DNA of 64,000 nucleotides from Lachnospiraceae bacterium (GCA_015058015.1 SVDM01000004.1:41501-105500); one strand, 5' to 3'. Positions 44,473 through 54,120 are shown, counted from the first letter of the stretch. The notes: a model not told the origin generated them from the sequence alone. A program made the numbers and translations.

Positions 44473-45120
44473 ATGGCCGAAATATTTGCACCGATTGAAG
44501 ATGGCAAATTTGTAGATCCCACTGCAACCAATACCCAAAGCAAGGAAAAAGAGAAGAAAGCCAATGATGGACTTGACAAAGACGCATTCCTTCAGCTTCT
44601 TGTAGCGGAGATGCAGTATCAGGACCCCTTAGAGCCCACCACCAATACGGAGTACATCTCTCAGTTTGCTACATTCTCTCAGTTAGAGGCAACACAGAAT
44701 GTGGAGCTTTCCAATAAGATTGCAATGGCCAATGATTTGGTTGGCAAACAGGTTATCATGAAATCCACCACAGATGGCGGAGCAACCGCTTATCATGACG
44801 GTCAGGTTGATTACGCTTTCGTTGAAAACGGTAAGGTATACTTATCCTTAGGCGGAGACTTATACAATATTGATGATCTTGATACGGTAATTGATCCAAA
44901 TTATCTCGATGCGGTTAATTTATCGAAGGCATTTGTCGATATGATTAATAGGATACCTAGTGCACAGAATATTACAGAAGATAAAGCACCTCAGGTAGCC
45001 CAGGCAAGAGAGGTATACGATTCACTTACAGATTATCAGAAGAGATTCGTAGCCGCAGACGCAGTCAAGAAACTCACAGAAGTTGAAGAGGCACTGTCTA
45101 AGATGCAATCGAAAGAATAG
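44473..45120 (+). CDS. flgD: Flagellar hook capping protein FlgD
   Basis: 215 residues. DKDAFLQLLVAEMQYQDPLEPTTNTEYISQFATFSQLEATQNV is the FlgD N-terminal signature. The C-terminal 70 residues (NAV...AQNITEDKAPQVAQAREVYDSL) extend beyond the Tudor/Fn-like core and may be specific to this group. FlgD caps the growing hook. Confidence 0.95.
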   Translation: MAEIFAPIEDGKFVDPTATNTQSKEKEKKANDGLDKDAFLQLLVAEMQYQDPLEPTTNTEYISQFATFSQLEATQNVELSNKIAMANDLVGKQVIMKSTTDGGATAYHDGQVDYAFVENGKVYLSLGGDLYNIDDLDTVIDPNYLDAVNLSKAFVDMINRIPSAQNITEDKAPQVAQAREVYDSLTDYQKRFVAADAVKKLTEVEEALSKMQSKE

Positions 45121-45131
45121 GAGATGAGAGC

Positions 45132-45536
45132 ATGAACGGATTCAATACCAAGTTCGCTTCCATCAATCAGGTTACAGACCAGTACTTAAACCAAAAGAAT
45201 AAGAAGGTAAATGTATCCGACGGCAAAGGCCCATCTTTCCAAGAGATTCTCGATAAGACAAGATTCGGGAATGTTAAGACGGAAGAGCTGAAATTTTCAA
45301 AACATGCATCAGCAAGACTTGATTCAAGAAACATTGAACTTTCAGCAGGTCAAATGCAAAGGTTGCAGGAAGGAACAAGTAAAGCCGAATCGAAAGGCAT
45401 CAATGATTCACTGGTAATTGTAGACGACCTGGCATTTATCGTAAATGTCCCCAACAGAACAGTTGTAACAGCAATTAACCAGACTGAAGCGCAGGATAAC
45501 ATATTCACCAATATTGACGGAGCTGTAATAATTTAG
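45132..45536 (+). CDS. TIGR02530-type flagellar operon protein
   Basis: 134 residues. FSKHASARLDSRNIELSAGQMQRLQEGTSKAESKGINDSLVIVDDLAFIVNVPNRTVVTAIN is the conserved core of this small family, always located between flgD and flgE. Function unsettled, probably hook assembly. A short hairpin (ACTCCC/GGGAGT, 45558-45581) lies in the 93-bp gap to flgE. Confidence 0.9.
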   Translation: MNGFNTKFASINQVTDQYLNQKNKKVNVSDGKGPSFQEILDKTRFGNVKTEELKFSKHASARLDSRNIELSAGQMQRLQEGTSKAESKGINDSLVIVDDLAFIVNVPNRTVVTAINQTEAQDNIFTNIDGAVII

Positions 45537-45629
45537 CCGGACCTAACGGAGGCTAACACTCCCCGACCGACAGAAGGGAGTACCGTAATTTACAGCTATT
45601 AAAATTAATATTCCGGGAGGTCATTTATT

Positions 45630-47702
45630 ATGATGAGATCACTTTACTCTGGTGTATCAGGTCTTAAGACTCACCAGACAAAAATGGACGTTATCGGTAA
45701 CAATATCGCAAACGTTAACACAGTAGCATTCAAATCATCATCTGTTACATTCGGCGAACTTATGTATCAGACCACATCTAATGCATCCGGCCCCAATGCC
45801 GCAACAGGACGAGGCGGTATCAACGCTAAGCAGATCGGTCTTGGTGTTACAATGGGTGCAACAAGTGTCAGCATCACCACAACAGGTGCAACTCAGACAA
45901 CAGGTAACCCCTTTGATCTTAAAATTACAGGCGATAGCTTCTTTATCGTAAGTGACGGATCTTCAAACTTCTTTACAAGAGCCGGCGCATTCTACGTTGA
46001 CGCTGTAGGTAACCTTGCTATGACATCTACAGGATACAACGTTATGGGATGGCAGGTAGATGCTGAAGGTCAGATTATCCAGAATACAGTATCACCTTTG
46101 AAGATTTTATCAGCTGACCATATGTTTTCGCAGCCTGAGGCTACAGAACTTGGAACAACTACAGGTGTTCTTGATAAATCAGACCCTAACCTTACATCAG
46201 CAAATGGTAAGATTTTATCCCTTAGCATCTATGATGACTTAGGATATGAGTATACAGCAAAGTTCTCAATTAAGCCTTTTAAGACAGCTACAACAACCAC
46301 CAAGCAGGTTACCAATACATCCACAACATATACAAAACTTCCTACTCTGAAAGAGACAACAGAGCCTACATACACCTTCAGAATTAAAGCTAACGACGAA
46401 GACCAGAACGGTTCTGAAATCACCAAATATACAACACCTACAAGTCTTTATGACGCACTGAAGAAATACTCAATGCCCTACGATGCATCACAGAATCCTC
46501 ACGGACACGGATTACAACAGGGTGATGTAATCGATTTATCCATTGAAGGAACTACAGGAACATCTCCGGTTATTGAAGAATTGATAGCTCTTATGGAACT
46601 TAACAATTCAACAGTTCCTACAGCTGAGCAGTTCAGACATGACCCGGATCTTATCGGCAAGAAGATTCTTGTTGGTAAGCAGGATATTACATCCTATACC
46701 GTAGAAGAAAACGGAACAAGTACTCCTCTTGAAGGTATCACAAAGGAAACTTTAGAGGCCTTAAGAGAAGCGGGAGTTGTTACCTGGAACGCGGGCGCAT
46801 CCACATATGAACCTGTAGCAGGCTACGACTTCATGAGATATGAAAGCCGCTACTATGATGGACAGGCTCCATCAATTACTTACACCATCGTTAATCAGAC
46901 CACAGGTGAGAAGACACCGGTTGATGATGCATTGAAGAATGTTGGCAGCGACCAGATGGGCCTCTTCCTTGGTGCAAGTAAGTCTTCAGATATCACAATT
47001 TATGATACCATGGAGCCCGTAACCAAGACTAACTACATTGAAGGTCAGTACACCATCGAGCTTTCCGAAATCGTTGATATCGCCAATGATAAGACACCAA
47101 TCGATTTCAGTATCTTAGGAGATACATCCAGAACTTTGATGTATGATACCAATGATGGTAAGTTCAGATACATCGGTGATGAAGGACAGACAGCTTACGA
47201 CCTTCACCTTTCAGCTCTCGGTGGAAAGTTCAAGGATATCAACATTGATTTCTCAACCACCAAGAATGTAAGTAACGAAGGTACTTCCACCATCGGAATG
47301 AAGGCCGGTGACGAAGATGGAGCAGGCGCAGGTAAGCTTCTCGGAGCCCTTAAAGGTGTATCCATTGATTCAAGCGGAAAGATCTACGGATCTTATGACA
47401 ATGGTAATACAGAGCTGTTAGGACAGATCGCAGTTACGGACTTTGCCAATGCATCAGGTCTTGAGAAGGTAGGAGAAAACCTCTACCAGACAACCCTTAA
47501 CTCAGGTGCATTCGACGGAATCGGAAAAGACATCAGCTCACTTTCAGGTTCAATGTCAACAGGTGTTTTGGAAATGTCTAACGTAGACCTTTCAGCAGAG
47601 TTTACAGACATGATTACAACCCAGAGAGGATTCCAGGCTAACAGCCGAATCATAACAACTTCAGATACACTTCTTGAAGAACTTATCAACTTAAAGAGAT
47701 AA
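45630..47702 (+). CDS. flgE: Flagellar hook protein FlgE
   Basis: 690 residues, long for a hook protein (about 400-450 in B. subtilis-type, longer in some Clostridia). The N-terminal MRSLYSGVSGLKTHQTKMDVIGNNIANVNTVAFKSS and C-terminal EMSNVDLSAEFTDMITTQRGFQANSRIITTSDTLLEELINLKR are canonical. The extra length sits in the surface-exposed middle (about 150-500). The product has a high Thr/Ser content. A strong terminator follows. Confidence 0.97.
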   Translation: MMRSLYSGVSGLKTHQTKMDVIGNNIANVNTVAFKSSSVTFGELMYQTTSNASGPNAATGRGGINAKQIGLGVTMGATSVSITTTGATQTTGNPFDLKITGDSFFIVSDGSSNFFTRAGAFYVDAVGNLAMTSTGYNVMGWQVDAEGQIIQNTVSPLKILSADHMFSQPEATELGTTTGVLDKSDPNLTSANGKILSLSIYDDLGYEYTAKFSIKPFKTATTTTKQVTNTSTTYTKLPTLKETTEPTYTFRIKANDEDQNGSEITKYTTPTSLYDALKKYSMPYDASQNPHGHGLQQGDVIDLSIEGTTGTSPVIEELIALMELNNSTVPTAEQFRHDPDLIGKKILVGKQDITSYTVEENGTSTPLEGITKETLEALREAGVVTWNAGASTYEPVAGYDFMRYESRYYDGQAPSITYTIVNQTTGEKTPVDDALKNVGSDQMGLFLGASKSSDITIYDTMEPVTKTNYIEGQYTIELSEIVDIANDKTPIDFSILGDTSRTLMYDTNDGKFRYIGDEGQTAYDLHLSALGGKFKDINIDFSTTKNVSNEGTSTIGMKAGDEDGAGAGKLLGALKGVSIDSSGKIYGSYDNGNTELLGQIAVTDFANASGLEKVGENLYQTTLNSGAFDGIGKDISSLSGSMSTGVLEMSNVDLSAEFTDMITTQRGFQANSRIITTSDTLLEELINLKR

Positions 47703-47738
47703 TAAGTTGACTTAAATGTAAAAACAATTCCAAAAAGA

Positions 47739-47784
47739 CGATGGGACACAAGATATTGTGTCCCATCGCCAACTACTTTTTTTT
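47739..47784 (+). terminator. Strong terminator inside the flagellar operon, after flgE
   Basis: CGATGGGACACAA (47739-47751) and TTGTGTCCCATCG (47756-47768), 4-nt loop, then T8 at 47777-47784. Transcription past it must come from read-through or an unrecognised promoter before flbD. Confidence 0.9.
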
Positions 47785-47822
47785 AATATTTTTATTTATG
47801 ATTTAAGAAAAGGACAAAAAAG

Positions 47823-48008
47823 ATGATTGAAGTGACCAAAATCAATGACGTGAAAATCCTTGTAAATCAGGATTTGATCGAGGTGGTGGAGGAGACTCCC
47901 GATACGGTAATCACCCTCACAACCGGTAAGAAATTAATTGTAAAAGAAAGTAGACAAGAAATCAAAAATCTAGTAGAATTATATAAGAAAACGATTTTTG
48001 GTCGCTAA
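47823..48008 (+). CDS. FlbD/SwrD-like flagellar protein
   Basis: 61 residues: MIEVTKINDVKILVNQDLIEVVEETPDTVITLTTGKKLIVKESRQEI is the FlbD family core. B. subtilis SwrD, encoded in this position, increases motor torque. GAAAAGGAC RBS. Confidence 0.9.
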   Translation: MIEVTKINDVKILVNQDLIEVVEETPDTVITLTTGKKLIVKESRQEIKNLVELYKKTIFGR

Positions 48009-48076
48009 AATGTCTGAAAATTACACGAATTGAATGGGGAATTATGCGTAACAAGTAATATCTAGTTTACAATAAC

Positions 48077-48106
48077 CCCTTTTCATCAAAGATGACTGAA
48101 AAAGGG
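48077..48106 (+). promoter_or_regulatory. Hairpin overlapping the motA ribosome-binding site
   Basis: CCCTTTTCA (48077-48085) pairs with TGAAAAAGGG (48097-48106) with one bulged A. The descending arm includes the start of GGGAAGG (48104-48110), the motA Shine-Dalgarno. Confidence 0.45.
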
Positions 48107-48119
48107 AAGGTGAAATTTT

Positions 48120-48914
48120 GTGGACATAGCTTCATTGATCGGTATGGTCGGTGGATTTGCGCTGATGATTTTCGGTATGGTATCCGGTGACCAGGGTTTT
48201 AGTGCTCTTGGTAACTTTATTGATATACCTTCCGTTATTATCACAATCGGTGGATCCATATGCGGAACCTTGGCATCCAACACGTTGCCTGATTTCATTA
48301 ACGGCTTGACCTCAATCGGACTGGTTATTAAGGCAGTTCCCAATGATACGGAGAAGACCATTCAAAGTATTATTGACTTGTCTAATGTGGCCAGAAAAGA
48401 AGGCTTGCTTGCACTTGAAGAAGCAGCCAGCAATTTAGAAGATGAATTCCTTAAAAAAGGTATTATGCTTGTAGTAGATGGTACCGATCCTGAATTGGTT
48501 AGAGGAATACTGGAGACGGATTTAACATGTATCGAAAGCCGACACAGCATGGTTATTGGCTTCTGGTCGAAATGGGCAGAGCTTGGACCGGCCTGGGGAA
48601 TGATTGGTACATTGATCGGTCTCATTAACATGTTAAAAAACTTGTCGGATGTATCCACCGTTGGACCCAACATGGCGGTTGCCTTGGTAACCACATTCTA
48701 CGGTTCCGTTATCGCTAACTGGCTTTGCGGTCCTACAGGCACAAAGCTGAAGATTAACTCAGAAAATGAGATAATGATGAAGGAAGTTATAGTAGAGGGG
48801 CTTCTGTCTATTCAGGCAGGTGAGAACCCTCGTGTTATAGAAGAGAAACTCAAATCATTCTTAGCTCCGAAACAGAGGCAGAATATGACCACTGACGCAG
48901 GCGGAGGTGAGTAG
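48120..48914 (+). CDS. motA: Flagellar motor stator protein MotA
   Basis: 264 residues with four membrane segments, IIGFWSKWAELGPAWGMIGTLIGLINMLKNLSD between helices, and the conserved Pro-containing AELGPAWG. It forms, with MotB, the ion channel (H+ or Na+ not decided from sequence). GTG 48120; motB begins 2 bp after its stop. Confidence 0.96.
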   Translation: MDIASLIGMVGGFALMIFGMVSGDQGFSALGNFIDIPSVIITIGGSICGTLASNTLPDFINGLTSIGLVIKAVPNDTEKTIQSIIDLSNVARKEGLLALEEAASNLEDEFLKKGIMLVVDGTDPELVRGILETDLTCIESRHSMVIGFWSKWAELGPAWGMIGTLIGLINMLKNLSDVSTVGPNMAVALVTTFYGSVIANWLCGPTGTKLKINSENEIMMKEVIVEGLLSIQAGENPRVIEEKLKSFLAPKQRQNMTTDAGGGE

Positions 48915-48916
48915 GA

Positions 48917-49741
48917 ATGGCCAAAAAGAAAAAAGCTGACGAAGGCGGCGGCGGTGCACCTGCTTGGATGGCGACCTTCTCCGACTTGATGAACTTGCTT
49001 CTTTGCTTCTTCGTTCTTCTTTTCTCCATGTCATCTGTAGACGCGGAGAAATACGAACAGCTCGTTGCTTCTCTTAACAGCAGCTTCAGCGTTCTTCCTG
49101 CGGGAGGTTCTGCTATAGTTGATACGGGAGAGCTTGTAGGTATGGGTATCAGCCAGTTAAACAAGATGGATGTCATGTTTACTGCAATGCTCAACACCGG
49201 CGGCAATGAGCAGGATAAGAAGGAAGAAAAGGAAAAAACTGCAGAAGAACAATATGAAGAAAAGGCATTGGCCGAATCCGAGCAGATGGCTGAGGATATC
49301 AAGAAAGAGTTAGAACAATTGGGTATCCAGGACCAGGTAGAGGTGGAATTCAATGCTCAGTATGTGCTTCTTACGTTGAACGGCGCCCTTCTCTTTGATT
49401 CGGGACAATCTGAAGTTAAGCAGGAGGCCCTGCCTCTTATAGATAAGATTGGAAGTATATTGGAAGATTACGGCCAAAACATTATTGAGATAGAAGGACA
49501 TACGGATAATGTTCCCATATCCAAGAACAGCAGATATGGAAGCAATGACGTGCTCTCGACTTTCAGAGCTTTATCCGTAACCAACAGACTCAGAAGCAGA
49601 TTTAACTTAAATCCGGCTCACATCAAATACTCCGGAAGAGGAGAATATGTTCCTGTAGCGGACAACTCCACAGCTGAAGGAAGAGCCCGTAACAGGCGAG
49701 TCGAAGTCAAGATATATAATTCCATGAGCAGTTCAACCTGA
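48917..49741 (+). CDS. motB: Flagellar motor protein MotB
   Basis: 274 residues: plug-region N-terminus PAWMATFSDLMNLLLCFFVLLFSMSS with the essential Asp in FSDLM, and a C-terminal OmpA/peptidoglycan-binding domain (IEIEGHTDNVPIS, LNPAHIKYSGRGEYVPVADNSTAEGRARNRRVE). Partner of MotA. Confidence 0.97.
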   Translation: MAKKKKADEGGGGAPAWMATFSDLMNLLLCFFVLLFSMSSVDAEKYEQLVASLNSSFSVLPAGGSAIVDTGELVGMGISQLNKMDVMFTAMLNTGGNEQDKKEEKEKTAEEQYEEKALAESEQMAEDIKKELEQLGIQDQVEVEFNAQYVLLTLNGALLFDSGQSEVKQEALPLIDKIGSILEDYGQNIIEIEGHTDNVPISKNSRYGSNDVLSTFRALSVTNRLRSRFNLNPAHIKYSGRGEYVPVADNSTAEGRARNRRVEVKIYNSMSSST

Positions 49742-49757
49742 CAGAAAGGACTTTGTT

Positions 49758-50270
49758 ATGAAGAAGAATCTATTCAGTATAATTATCATAGCATTATTGT
49801 TCGTGAACCTTGCATTCACCGGTTTTCTGGCATTTACCATTATCCCGGCGGCAAGTAAGAGCAATGAGCTTATTACCAAAGTTTGCGGGGCTATAGATCT
49901 TGAAATTGAAGACTTAGAAGGCTCCGGAATGGGCGGCGTAACAATCGCTGACCTTGAAGTGGTTGATATCGAGGACGATTTAACCATTAACCTTAAGAAG
50001 GGCGCTGACGGCAAAGACCATATTGCAGTACTTGGAGTCGCCCTTTCCCTTAATACAAAACATGAAGATTACAGTAAGCTAAGTGGGAGTGTAACAGGTA
50101 AGACCAGTCTTATCAAAGATACAATAAGAAGTACCATATCCCAGTTTACAATTGAGGATATGCAGGACAGCCAGGACAAAGTATTAGAGACGCTTCTTAG
50201 TAACCTAAGGAAGCTGTTTGGTTCAACCTTTATTGTACAGGTACACTTTAGATCAGCTATATACCAGTAA
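49758..50270 (+). CDS. fliL: Flagellar basal body-associated protein FliL
   Basis: 170 residues with one N-terminal membrane helix (LFSIIIIALLFVNLAFTGFLAFTIIP) and a C-terminal domain including VALSLNTKHEDY, DTIRSTISQFTIEDM. FliL surrounds the stator and increases torque. The sequence is variable, so assignment rests also on position between motB and fliM. Confidence 0.85.
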   Translation: MKKNLFSIIIIALLFVNLAFTGFLAFTIIPAASKSNELITKVCGAIDLEIEDLEGSGMGGVTIADLEVVDIEDDLTINLKKGADGKDHIAVLGVALSLNTKHEDYSKLSGSVTGKTSLIKDTIRSTISQFTIEDMQDSQDKVLETLLSNLRKLFGSTFIVQVHFRSAIYQ

Positions 50271-50307
50271 TAGAATCGGAATACATGAAAAAAGGTGGTG
50301 AGGAAGT

Positions 50308-51288
50308 ATGGGCGAAGTCTTATCCCAAAATGAGATAGACAGTTTGCTGCAAGCCTTAAGCAGCGGTGAACTGGACGCAGAAGAAATTAAAGATAGTGGG
50401 GAAAAGCAGGTCAAGAATTATGACTTTGCGAGACCGGCGAAGTTCTCTAAAGAGCACCTTCGAACCCTGGAGATTATCTTCGAACACTACGGAAGGCTAC
50501 TTTCCACTAACCTGCCCGTATACCTCCGTAAGAATATTCAGGTAGAAATAATGAACTCAGAGGCCGTTACTTACCTGGAATTCTCCAACGCCTTATCCAA
50601 TCCCGTATTACTGGGAATTATAAGTGCTCCGCCTCTTAAAGGTAATATTATCATGGAGCTTGCATCCAATTTGGGATATGCCATGGTAGACAGGCTTTTG
50701 GGAGGGGCGGGAACCCCTTTAGAGAAGACCAGGGAGTTTTCGGAGATTGAACTTATAATCATTGAGCGTATGATGAGCATATGCGTAGAGCTCCTTAGAG
50801 AGCCCTGGCAGAACGTTGTGGGACTGGCTCCCAGATTGGAGCGAATCGAGACCAATTCACAGTTCGCCCAGTTTATATCTCCCAGTGAGATGGTTGCCAT
50901 TATCACGGTCAACCTGAAAATAGGAGATGTTGAGGGACTTATGAATGTCTGTCTTCCCTATCTTTGTCTGGAAGACGTAATGGATAAGCTGAATACCAAG
51001 TTCTGGTACTCGGCATTACAGGAAGGAGACGAGAATTCCTACAGCGAACACATTGAAGGATTGATTTCCAAGGTATCCATACCCGTCAAAGCGACATTGG
51101 GTCACAGTAATATAGATGTTAATGACTTTGTTAATCTTCAGGTCGGAGATATAATAAGGCTGAACAAGAAGGTGGACGAAGAATTGGAAGTTTACGTTGG
51201 AAATATCAAGAAGTTTCTTGCATTACCCGGAGAATCCGGAGATTCATATGCAGTAAGAGTTACATCAGTCTTAAGAGAGGAGGAATAA
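50308..51288 (+). CDS. fliM: Flagellar motor switch protein FliM
   Basis: 326 residues. N-terminal CheY-P-binding motif EVLSQNEIDSLLQAL, middle CheC-like domain with GAGTPLEKTREFSEIELIIIERMM, and C-terminal SpoA domain. Rotor switch protein. GTGAGGAAG upstream of the ATG. Confidence 0.98.
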   Translation: MGEVLSQNEIDSLLQALSSGELDAEEIKDSGEKQVKNYDFARPAKFSKEHLRTLEIIFEHYGRLLSTNLPVYLRKNIQVEIMNSEAVTYLEFSNALSNPVLLGIISAPPLKGNIIMELASNLGYAMVDRLLGGAGTPLEKTREFSEIELIIIERMMSICVELLREPWQNVVGLAPRLERIETNSQFAQFISPSEMVAIITVNLKIGDVEGLMNVCLPYLCLEDVMDKLNTKFWYSALQEGDENSYSEHIEGLISKVSIPVKATLGHSNIDVNDFVNLQVGDIIRLNKKVDEELEVYVGNIKKFLALPGESGDSYAVRVTSVLREEE

Positions 51289-51291
51289 GCT

Positions 51292-52542
51292 ATGGACGGA
51301 ATGTTATCACAGGAAGAAATTAATGCCCTTATAGCAGGCGGCGTAGATAATGTGGCACCGGCAGCCGATGACACCGCAACAGCAACAGCTGAAGGCGATT
51401 CGGCGGAGAATATCCTCTCTGACGTTGAAAAAGACGCTATTGGCGAAATCGCCAATATCAGTATGGGGACTGCAGCAACTACCCTGTTCTCTCTTGTTAA
51501 CCAGAAGGTTGATATATCAACTCCCGTTGTAAGAGAATCAAGTTGGGACGATGTATCATCAGCCTATGAGAAGCCTTGCGTATTTATTCAGATCGGATAT
51601 ACGGTGGGCCTTGACGGCAGCAATGTATTGGTACTTAAAGAGAACGATGTAAAGATAATCACCGATCTTATGATGGGTGGTGACGGAACCAACACGGAAG
51701 GAGAACTGGGTGAGCTTCACCTTAGCGCCATCTGTGAGGCCATGAACCAGATGATGGGTTCATCAGCAACATCTCTTTCCTCAATGCTTAATAAGAAGAT
51801 AGATATCAGTCCGCCATCAGCTAATCTGGTGGATCTCAACATGGAGATTGCCGGAGAGGATATTGACCCCTTCCTGGCAGGAAGATTCGTCAGCATATCC
51901 TTTAAGATGACCATCGGAGATTTGGTTGACAGTGAGATTATTCAGCTCTATCCCTATTCATTTGCAAGGGATATGTATGAGAGCTATAAGAAGAATATGA
52001 TGGCCGGAGCAGAAGAGCCTGCTCCCGAACCGGAGCCTGCACCTGCACCTGCGCCCGCACCGGCGCCTGCAGCACCGGAGATGGCAACACCTACACCGGA
52101 TATGGCACAGGGAATGCCTATGCAGGGTATGCCCATGCAGGGAATGCCCATGCCGGGTTACGGAATGCCTATGCAGGGATATGGAATGCCTATGCAAGGT
52201 ATGCCTATGCCACAGCAGCCTGTTAATGTACAGCCTGTACAGTTCCAGGCATTTGACCCCAACTTCAATCCCATGCAACAGCATGAGAACATCGATCTTA
52301 TTATGGATGTTCCCCTTGAAGTTACGGTCGAGCTGGGTCGAACCACCAAATCTATTCAAGATATTCTTGACTTTTCGCCGGGAACAATTATAGAATTGAA
52401 CAAGATTGCCGGTGAGCCTATTGACGTTCTCGTTAACGGTAAGTACGTTGCCAAAGGTGAAGTAGTAGTTATCGAAGAAAGCTTTGGTGTCAGAGTAACC
52501 GAGATCGTTAAGGAAGGCGGTAAAGCTAATAACAATAATTAG
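51292..52542 (+). CDS. fliY: Flagellar motor switch phosphatase FliY
   Basis: 416 residues. N-terminal MLSQEEINALIAGG (CheY-P-binding type), CheC-like middle with both phosphatase motifs (GEIANISMGTA and SAICEAMNQMMGS), a linker of Ala-Pro then a Met/Pro/Gln/Gly repeat (about 265-310), and a C-terminal FliN/SpoA domain (LEVTVELGRTTKSIQDILDFSPGTIIELNK). Both sites keep Glu and Asn, so it should dephosphorylate CheY-P. AGGAGGAATAAG RBS. Confidence 0.96.
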   Translation: MDGMLSQEEINALIAGGVDNVAPAADDTATATAEGDSAENILSDVEKDAIGEIANISMGTAATTLFSLVNQKVDISTPVVRESSWDDVSSAYEKPCVFIQIGYTVGLDGSNVLVLKENDVKIITDLMMGGDGTNTEGELGELHLSAICEAMNQMMGSSATSLSSMLNKKIDISPPSANLVDLNMEIAGEDIDPFLAGRFVSISFKMTIGDLVDSEIIQLYPYSFARDMYESYKKNMMAGAEEPAPEPEPAPAPAPAPAPAAPEMATPTPDMAQGMPMQGMPMQGMPMPGYGMPMQGYGMPMQGMPMPQQPVNVQPVQFQAFDPNFNPMQQHENIDLIMDVPLEVTVELGRTTKSIQDILDFSPGTIIELNKIAGEPIDVLVNGKYVAKGEVVVIEESFGVRVTEIVKEGGKANNNN

Positions 52543-52562
52543 GATATTAAAGGAGATTTGAC

Positions 52563-52925
52563 ATGGCAAAAAGTATTCTTGTATGTGATGACGCAGCATT
52601 TATGCGTATGATGATAAAAGATATTTTGACCAAGGCAGGATACATTGTAGCCGGAGAGGCTGAGAATGGTGCCAAGGCTGTTGAAAAGTATAATGAGCTT
52701 AAGCCGGACCTTGTTCTTATGGATATTACCATGCCCGAGAAAGACGGACTTGAAGCATTAAAAGAGATTAGGGCGGGAGATGCTAACGCGTCGGTTATTA
52801 TGTGTTCCGCCATGGGACAGCAGGCTATGGTTATTGATGCCATTCAGTCCGGAGCCAAAGATTTTATCGTTAAGCCCTTCCAGGCAGACAGAGTTCTGGA
52901 GGCAGTTAAAAAGGTTATAGGATAA
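52563..52925 (+). CDS. cheY: Chemotaxis response regulator CheY
   Basis: 120 residues, a single receiver domain: ILVCDDAAFMRMM (acidic pair), LVLMDITMPEKDGLEAL (phosphorylated Asp near 53), VIMCSAMGQQ and IVKPF. Phosphorylated CheY binds FliM/FliY and changes rotation. AAAGGAG RBS, after fliY. Confidence 0.96.
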   Translation: MAKSILVCDDAAFMRMMIKDILTKAGYIVAGEAENGAKAVEKYNELKPDLVLMDITMPEKDGLEALKEIRAGDANASVIMCSAMGQQAMVIDAIQSGAKDFIVKPFQADRVLEAVKKVIG

Positions 52926-53299
52926 TGTTACTCGCGATTACAGTCAGTTCAACTTTAGATAATGTATTGCAATTTATAGGTTTGTTGCTCCTGTTTGTTT
53001 TCATTCTGGGAGCAACCTATTTTACTACCAGATGGATAGCCAATTATCAGCGGACCACCGGATTAAATCGCAATATCAAAGTCATTGAGACATATAAACT
53101 GACAACCAACAAATATATTCAAATCATTCAATTGGGGGAAAAAATACTTGCTATTTCCGTGACCAAGGATCGGATCGAGGTTCTTGCAGAACTTAGTGAG
53201 GAAGAGATTACTTTCTTTTCCCCTGAGAATCAGAACACTAAGGGAGATACCTTCGCTAATATCTTGGAAAAGATTAAGAACAGAAAGTCGAAGAGTTAG
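52925..53299 (+). CDS. fliO: Flagellar biosynthesis protein FliO
   Basis: 124 residues, one membrane helix (FIGLLLLFVFILGATYFTTRWI), then the FliO/FliZ motif TTGLNRNIKVIETYKLTTNKYIQIIQLGEKILAISVTKD. It aids FliP insertion. ATG shares a base with the cheY stop. Confidence 0.88.
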   Translation: MLLAITVSSTLDNVLQFIGLLLLFVFILGATYFTTRWIANYQRTTGLNRNIKVIETYKLTTNKYIQIIQLGEKILAISVTKDRIEVLAELSEEEITFFSPENQNTKGDTFANILEKIKNRKSKS

Positions 53300-53309
53300 G
53301 TAGCAACAT

Positions 53310-54119
53310 ATGAAGAGCAATTGGAGAGACAGGTTTAAATTATTTGCCAAGGCATGGCTGTTTATAGGAACATTGGCGATTATAGTCAGTGTTTCTCTTA
53401 GTTCTGCGGCCTTAGCAGCTCCTGAGGATACAGGAATCCCCAGGGCATCAGAACCTGACGGTTTTTCAATTGTATACAATAACAACTCCGGTCAGTTATC
53501 CTCTAATATAAGGATTCTTCTTGTGCTGACCGTTATAGCTTTAGTGCCCTCTATTCTTATAATGCTTACTTCTTTTACAAGAATTATAGTGGTACTTCAT
53601 TTTGTCAGACAAGCCCTCGGAACCCAGACGGCACCGCCCAACCAGGTTATGATAGGCTTGGCTTTGTTTTTAACAGTCTTTATCATGAGCCCCGTATTTG
53701 GCAAGATTAATGAAGAGGCCATCAAACCCTTTGATGAAGGGAAGATAACCCAGGAACAGGCTTTAGAGATAGGCCAGAAGCCCCTTCGGGAATTCATGTA
53801 TGCCCAGACCCAGACCAAAGATATTAATATGTTTTTAGAGATTAACGGAATCGAGAAAGTAGAGAACTACGATGACGTTGATATGACTATTCTTGTGCCC
53901 GCATTTATCTTAAGCGAGCTTAGAACTGCCTTTATCATCGGCTTCCTCATATATATTCCGTTTATCGTTATAGATATGGTTGTAGCATCGACGCTTATGT
54001 CCATGGGTATGATGATGCTACCACCCACCACTATATCCATGCCCTTTAAGATTCTGCTCTTTATCCTTGCAGACGGATGGAATCTTGTGGTGGGCAGTTT
54101 GGTAAAGACTTTTTATTAA
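53310..54119 (+). CDS. fliP: Flagellar export gate protein FliP
   Basis: 269 residues. Signal peptide ending near SSAALAAPEDTG, then ILLVLTVIALVPSILIMLTSFTRIIVVLHFVRQALGTQTAPPNQVMIGLALFLT, the FliP signature, and four membrane helices. Core of the export gate. The fliQ leader follows. Confidence 0.97.
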   Translation: MKSNWRDRFKLFAKAWLFIGTLAIIVSVSLSSAALAAPEDTGIPRASEPDGFSIVYNNNSGQLSSNIRILLVLTVIALVPSILIMLTSFTRIIVVLHFVRQALGTQTAPPNQVMIGLALFLTVFIMSPVFGKINEEAIKPFDEGKITQEQALEIGQKPLREFMYAQTQTKDINMFLEINGIEKVENYDDVDMTILVPAFILSELRTAFIIGFLIYIPFIVIDMVVASTLMSMGMMMLPPTTISMPFKILLFILADGWNLVVGSLVKTFY

Positions 54120-54120
54120 A

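Noticed and set aside
51958..52599. His/Cys/Arg-rich reverse frame opposite fliY
   Set aside because: Its repetitive composition is the mirror of the Met-Pro-Gln-Gly repeat in fliY, not an independent zinc protein.
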